A DNA stretch of 8,953 nt from Bacteroidota bacterium. GTDB taxonomy: Bacteria > Bacteroidota > Bacteroidia > B-17B0 > Aurantibacillaceae. This document shows positions 6,895 through 8,953 of this stretch, piece by piece. Where the stretch lies: the NCBI GenBank assembly GCA_023433205.1, contig JAEZDS010000038.1:1-8953 (forward strand), in the 5' to 3' direction. The position numbers and the translations under genes were made by a program. The notes beneath the pieces are model-generated. The model did not search any database, was not told where the DNA came from, and saw only the letters and a program-made list of their open reading frames with translations. How positions within the stretch are numbered: position 1 is the stretch's first letter; every line of letters starts with the position of its first letter.

Positions 6895-7026
6895 GGACCG
6901 GCACATTGGTCTTCTGTCTGCAAGTGGTTTGTAAGAAATCACCATAGTCATATTACCGCACTTAGTCAGCCAGAGCATGGTACGGTTTTTACCGTGTATT
7001 TGCTGCTTAACCCTGCTAAGATCTGA
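6895..7026 (+). pseudogene. Relic of a second histidine kinase 3' end
   Basis: Positions 6931-7030 match the last 100 bases around the intact kinase's stop (6460-6559) at 71 of 100 positions by hand count, without gaps. The reading VRNHHSHITALSQPEHG followed by FTVYL matches the kinase's VKNHHGHITAASEPGKG and FTVYL; 18 of 31 residues are identical up to the TGA at 7024-7026. Weaker similarity reaches back to about 6895, over the G2 box (ACCGGC, then ATTGGTCTT), but with small indels that break the frame. An in-frame TGA at 6889-6891 closes it upstream. Everything before the G2 box is missing, so this is a decayed fragment. It may come from a tandem duplicate of the neighbouring kinase or from a related paralogue. 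Confidence 0.75.
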
Positions 7027-7058
7027 TCAGGAAGACTGTGAAAGCTCTGGGAAACGCG

Positions 7059-7508
7059 CTATTCTCTGGCAAGCACCATAATCCTTATCTCGTTTCCAAC
7101 GATCCAGATGGTATCATCTTCCTGAAAAACAAATTCAGAGGGTGGATTAAGGATCTGTTCACCGTTCCGCTCAATGCCAACTACCAGTCCACGGCTTCGC
7201 TCACGGATACCTGAGTTACGGATGGTTTTTCCCGCCAGTTTTGAATTTTTCTGGACAACGAAATGCTGGAGTGAAACCTGCTGCCGGTGTGGTTCAAAAT
7301 CCGGTGCAACAGTACGTGAGTCAATGTGCTCTTTGAACTTCTGGAGCTGCGCGTCGGTGCCTATCACGGATACCTTGTCGTGCGGATACAATCTCTGATC
7401 ACGGTCGGGAACATTAAGGTGAATATTCCCGCGTTCAATTACTGCAATGTTCACCCCGAAGTCTTCCCTGATGCGTGATTCCTGCAGTGTTTTGCCGATG
7501 AAGGGTGA
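7059..7508 (-). CDS. RCK_C (TrkA-C) regulatory part of the antiporter, separated by an in-frame amber codon
   Basis: This 149-codon stretch continues in the same frame as the antiporter after a TAG codon (7509-7511) and ends at TAG (7059-7061). It carries the rest of a first RCK_C domain (SPFIGKTLQESRIRE, then GVNIAVIERGNI and LYPHDKVSVIG) and a whole second one (FVVQKNSKLAGKTIR, then GLVVGIERNGE and FQEDDTIWIVG). RCK_C domains bind regulatory ligands or ions on potassium and proton transporters. The repeats are well conserved with no frameshift, so the break is recent, suppressed, or a sequencing error. If translated alone, the first usable start is GTG at 7454, which would cut into the first domain; no ribosome binding site supports that. 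It is best treated as the 3' part of the antiporter gene. Confidence 0.75.
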   Translation of the reverse strand, partial: SPFIGKTLQESRIREDFGVNIAVIERGNIHLNVPDRDQRLYPHDKVSVIGTDAQLQKFKEHIDSRTVAPDFEPHRQQVSLQHFVVQKNSKLAGKTIRNSGIRERSRGLVVGIERNGEQILNPPSEFVFQEDDTIWIVGNEIRIMVLARE

Positions 7509-8953
7509 CTAGGCCCTCAATTCAAAAGTGGCTAGGTGAGTATCCCACGGCGCCAGCACTTTCTGAGGAAGGGGTGCCGGAACTTCGCGGTCGTTGAGGT
7601 TTGAGAGGAAACGCAATTCTATTTTTCCGTACAAAGCTTTTATTTTTTTATAGAAGATCAGCAGCACCATGCTGGTGAAGATCACGCATGCCGCCGCTAC
7701 CTGTGGTGTATAAAGGCGGTTAAACAAATATCCGAGAAAAAACACGGCCAGTGCCATTCTCGATAACATAAGCAGAATGAGCGGGCCGCGCTGAAAAGGT
7801 TTGATCCATACGCTGGCGTAGGCCTGTGGCTGCGTGCGGCGGAAGGCCAGGGCCCAGAGGAAAGGAAACATCACCAGCAGGGTAAGGGCCGCAGTGATTG
7901 CCCTTGCTGCCTGGTAGTGAGAAAAGAGCGGCAGCAGGTAGCCGGTGCTGAGCAGAATAATAAAAAAATTGATCACCGAAAAAAGGATCACTGTGAGAAA
8001 ATAAAATCGCAGAAGTTTGCGCCATTCTGTTTTTTCAGTTACAATCTGCGCACCAACACTATAGCGGCTTAATCTCACCAGCCAGTCGGCGGGGAGTATT
8101 TTCTGCACCTTTTCGTAAACGATGGGCGAAAGCCGCATCATGTAGGGAGTGGTAAAAGTTGTGATCACCGACACAGCAACCGCAACAGGATACAGGAAGT
8201 CGCTGGTAACATTCAGGGTGAGGCCCAGTGTGGCGATGATAAAAGAAAATTCACCGATCTGCGAGAGACTCATTCCGGATTGTATTGCCACTTTTAAAGG
8301 CTGACCGGCAAGCAGGGCGCCGGCACTTACAAATAACGGTTTACCAAAAAGCAGTACCAGTGTGGCAAGCAATATTGGCTGGTAGTATTTAACCAGCATC
8401 GCGGGTTCAATGAGCATGCCTACCGACACAAAGAAGATGGCGCCAAAAAGATTTTTGATTGGCATGATAAGGTGTTCTATTTTCTCTGCCTTGGTAGTTT
8501 CGGCGAGGATAGAGCCCATGATAAAAGCGCCCAGGGCTGGGGAAAACCCCGCGAGAGCTGCCAGCATCACCATCAGAAAACACAGTGCCAGCGACATAAT
8601 AAGCAGTGTTTCTTCGTTTAGAAATTTGCGGAGCGCCTTCAGCAAAGAGGGCAGAAAAAAGATGCCAGAGGTGAACCACAATATCAGGAAGAAGACCAGT
8701 TTAATGATGGAGAACATCATTTCGACACCGGCAAATGACCGGGTAATAGAAACCGTTGATAACATTACCATCAGCACTACCGCAACCAGATCTTCAACAA
8801 TGAGCACGCCGGTAACTATGCCTGTAAATTTCTGCGTTTTTACCCCCAGCTCATCAAAAGCGCGGATAATGATGGTGGTAGATGCAATACCAAGGATGCC
8901 TCCCAGGAACAGGCAGTCGATGTTTGCCCAGCCCAGCATGCTGCCAAGTGAGT
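7509..8953 (-). CDS. CPA2-family cation:proton antiporter, membrane part (5' end outside window)
   Basis: Inner-membrane transporter exchanging Na+ or K+ for H+, related to KefB/KefC and other Na_H_Exchanger-domain proteins. The frame is open to the right edge, so the N-terminus (by inference about 100 residues, the first few helices) is missing; 480 residues are visible. Family signatures: IASTTIIIRAFDELG (about 22-36), VLIVEDLVAVV with the Glu53-Asp54 pair at the ion-binding helix, FSPALGAFIMGSILAET (136-152), NLFGAIFFVSVGM, and SLSQIGEFSFIIATLG. After the exchanger core, about four further hydrophobic segments precede a soluble linker (NLNDREVPAPLPQ) and the first strand of an RCK_C domain (HLATFEL). 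The reading stops at TAG 7509-7511, inside that domain, although the same frame continues with conserved sequence. The membrane core looks intact; the specific ion cannot be read from the sequence. Confidence 0.9.
   Translation of the reverse strand, partial: SLGSMLGWANIDCLFLGGILGIASTTIIIRAFDELGVKTQKFTGIVTGVLIVEDLVAVVLMVMLSTVSITRSFAGVEMMFSIIKLVFFLILWFTSGIFFLPSLLKALRKFLNEETLLIMSLALCFLMVMLAALAGFSPALGAFIMGSILAETTKAEKIEHLIMPIKNLFGAIFFVSVGMLIEPAMLVKYYQPILLATLVLLFGKPLFVSAGALLAGQPLKVAIQSGMSLSQIGEFSFIIATLGLTLNVTSDFLYPVAVAVSVITTFTTPYMMRLSPIVYEKVQKILPADWLVRLSRYSVGAQIVTEKTEWRKLLRFYFLTVILFSVINFFIILLSTGYLLPLFSHYQAARAITAALTLLVMFPFLWALAFRRTQPQAYASVWIKPFQRGPLILLMLSRMALAVFFLGYLFNRLYTPQVAAACVIFTSMVLLIFYKKIKALYGKIELRFLSNLNDREVPAPLPQKVLAPWDTHLATFELRA

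Noticed and set aside
6556..7058. A complete insertion sequence between the kinase and the antiporter.
   Set aside because: No transposase fragment, no terminal inverted repeats at the edges and no clear target-site duplication were found; only small repeats and the kinase relic are visible.
7059..8953. Whole-genome reassignment of TAG to an amino acid.
   Set aside because: rimM and the antiporter's own 3' end stop at TAG exactly where their domains end, so TAG acts as a stop in this genome.

Overview
The window reads as chromosomal DNA from a member of the Bacteroidota. The grounds are a PD40-propeller protein of the kind common in that phylum, a TAnnTTTG-type promoter element before pyrG, starts without clear Shine-Dalgarno sequences, and an antiporter with two C-terminal RCK_C (TrkA-C) domains. 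The genus cannot be told from this sequence.

Layout, left to right. (1) Positions 3-1958 (+) hold the 3' part of a gene for an envelope protein with TPR, PD40 propeller, beta-sandwich and SPOR-like domains; its start lies outside the window. (2) Positions 1959-2215 are a spacer with a degenerate ACTGC array (2034-2131), a probable promoter box (2177-2184) and an 11-bp perfect inverted repeat (2185-2218) whose right arm contains the pyrG start codon. (3) pyrG (2216-3820) and rimM (3820-4323) overlap by one base and probably form a two-gene operon. (4) Positions 4324-4590 are a spacer with no convincing signal. (5) Positions 4591-6555 encode a membrane sensor histidine kinase. Its N-terminal domain matches the Cu(I)/ethylene-binding domain of plant ETR1, followed by two PAS domains and HisKA and HATPase domains. 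(6) Positions 6556-7058 are about 500 bases of apparently decayed DNA: an imperfect direct repeat, a strong hairpin, and a broken second copy of the kinase's 3' end. (7) On the minus strand, running in from the right edge, is a CPA2-family cation:proton antiporter (8953 down to 7059). An in-frame amber codon (7509-7511) splits it into a membrane part and an RCK_C regulatory part.

How the genes relate. pyrG and rimM are housekeeping genes for CTP synthesis and 30S ribosome maturation. The kinase has no response regulator beside it, so its output pathway is not visible. The kinase and the antiporter converge on the decayed region.

The points most worth a second look are the ETR1-like sensor domain, the amber codon inside an otherwise intact antiporter, the start-codon inverted repeat of pyrG, and the kinase relic.
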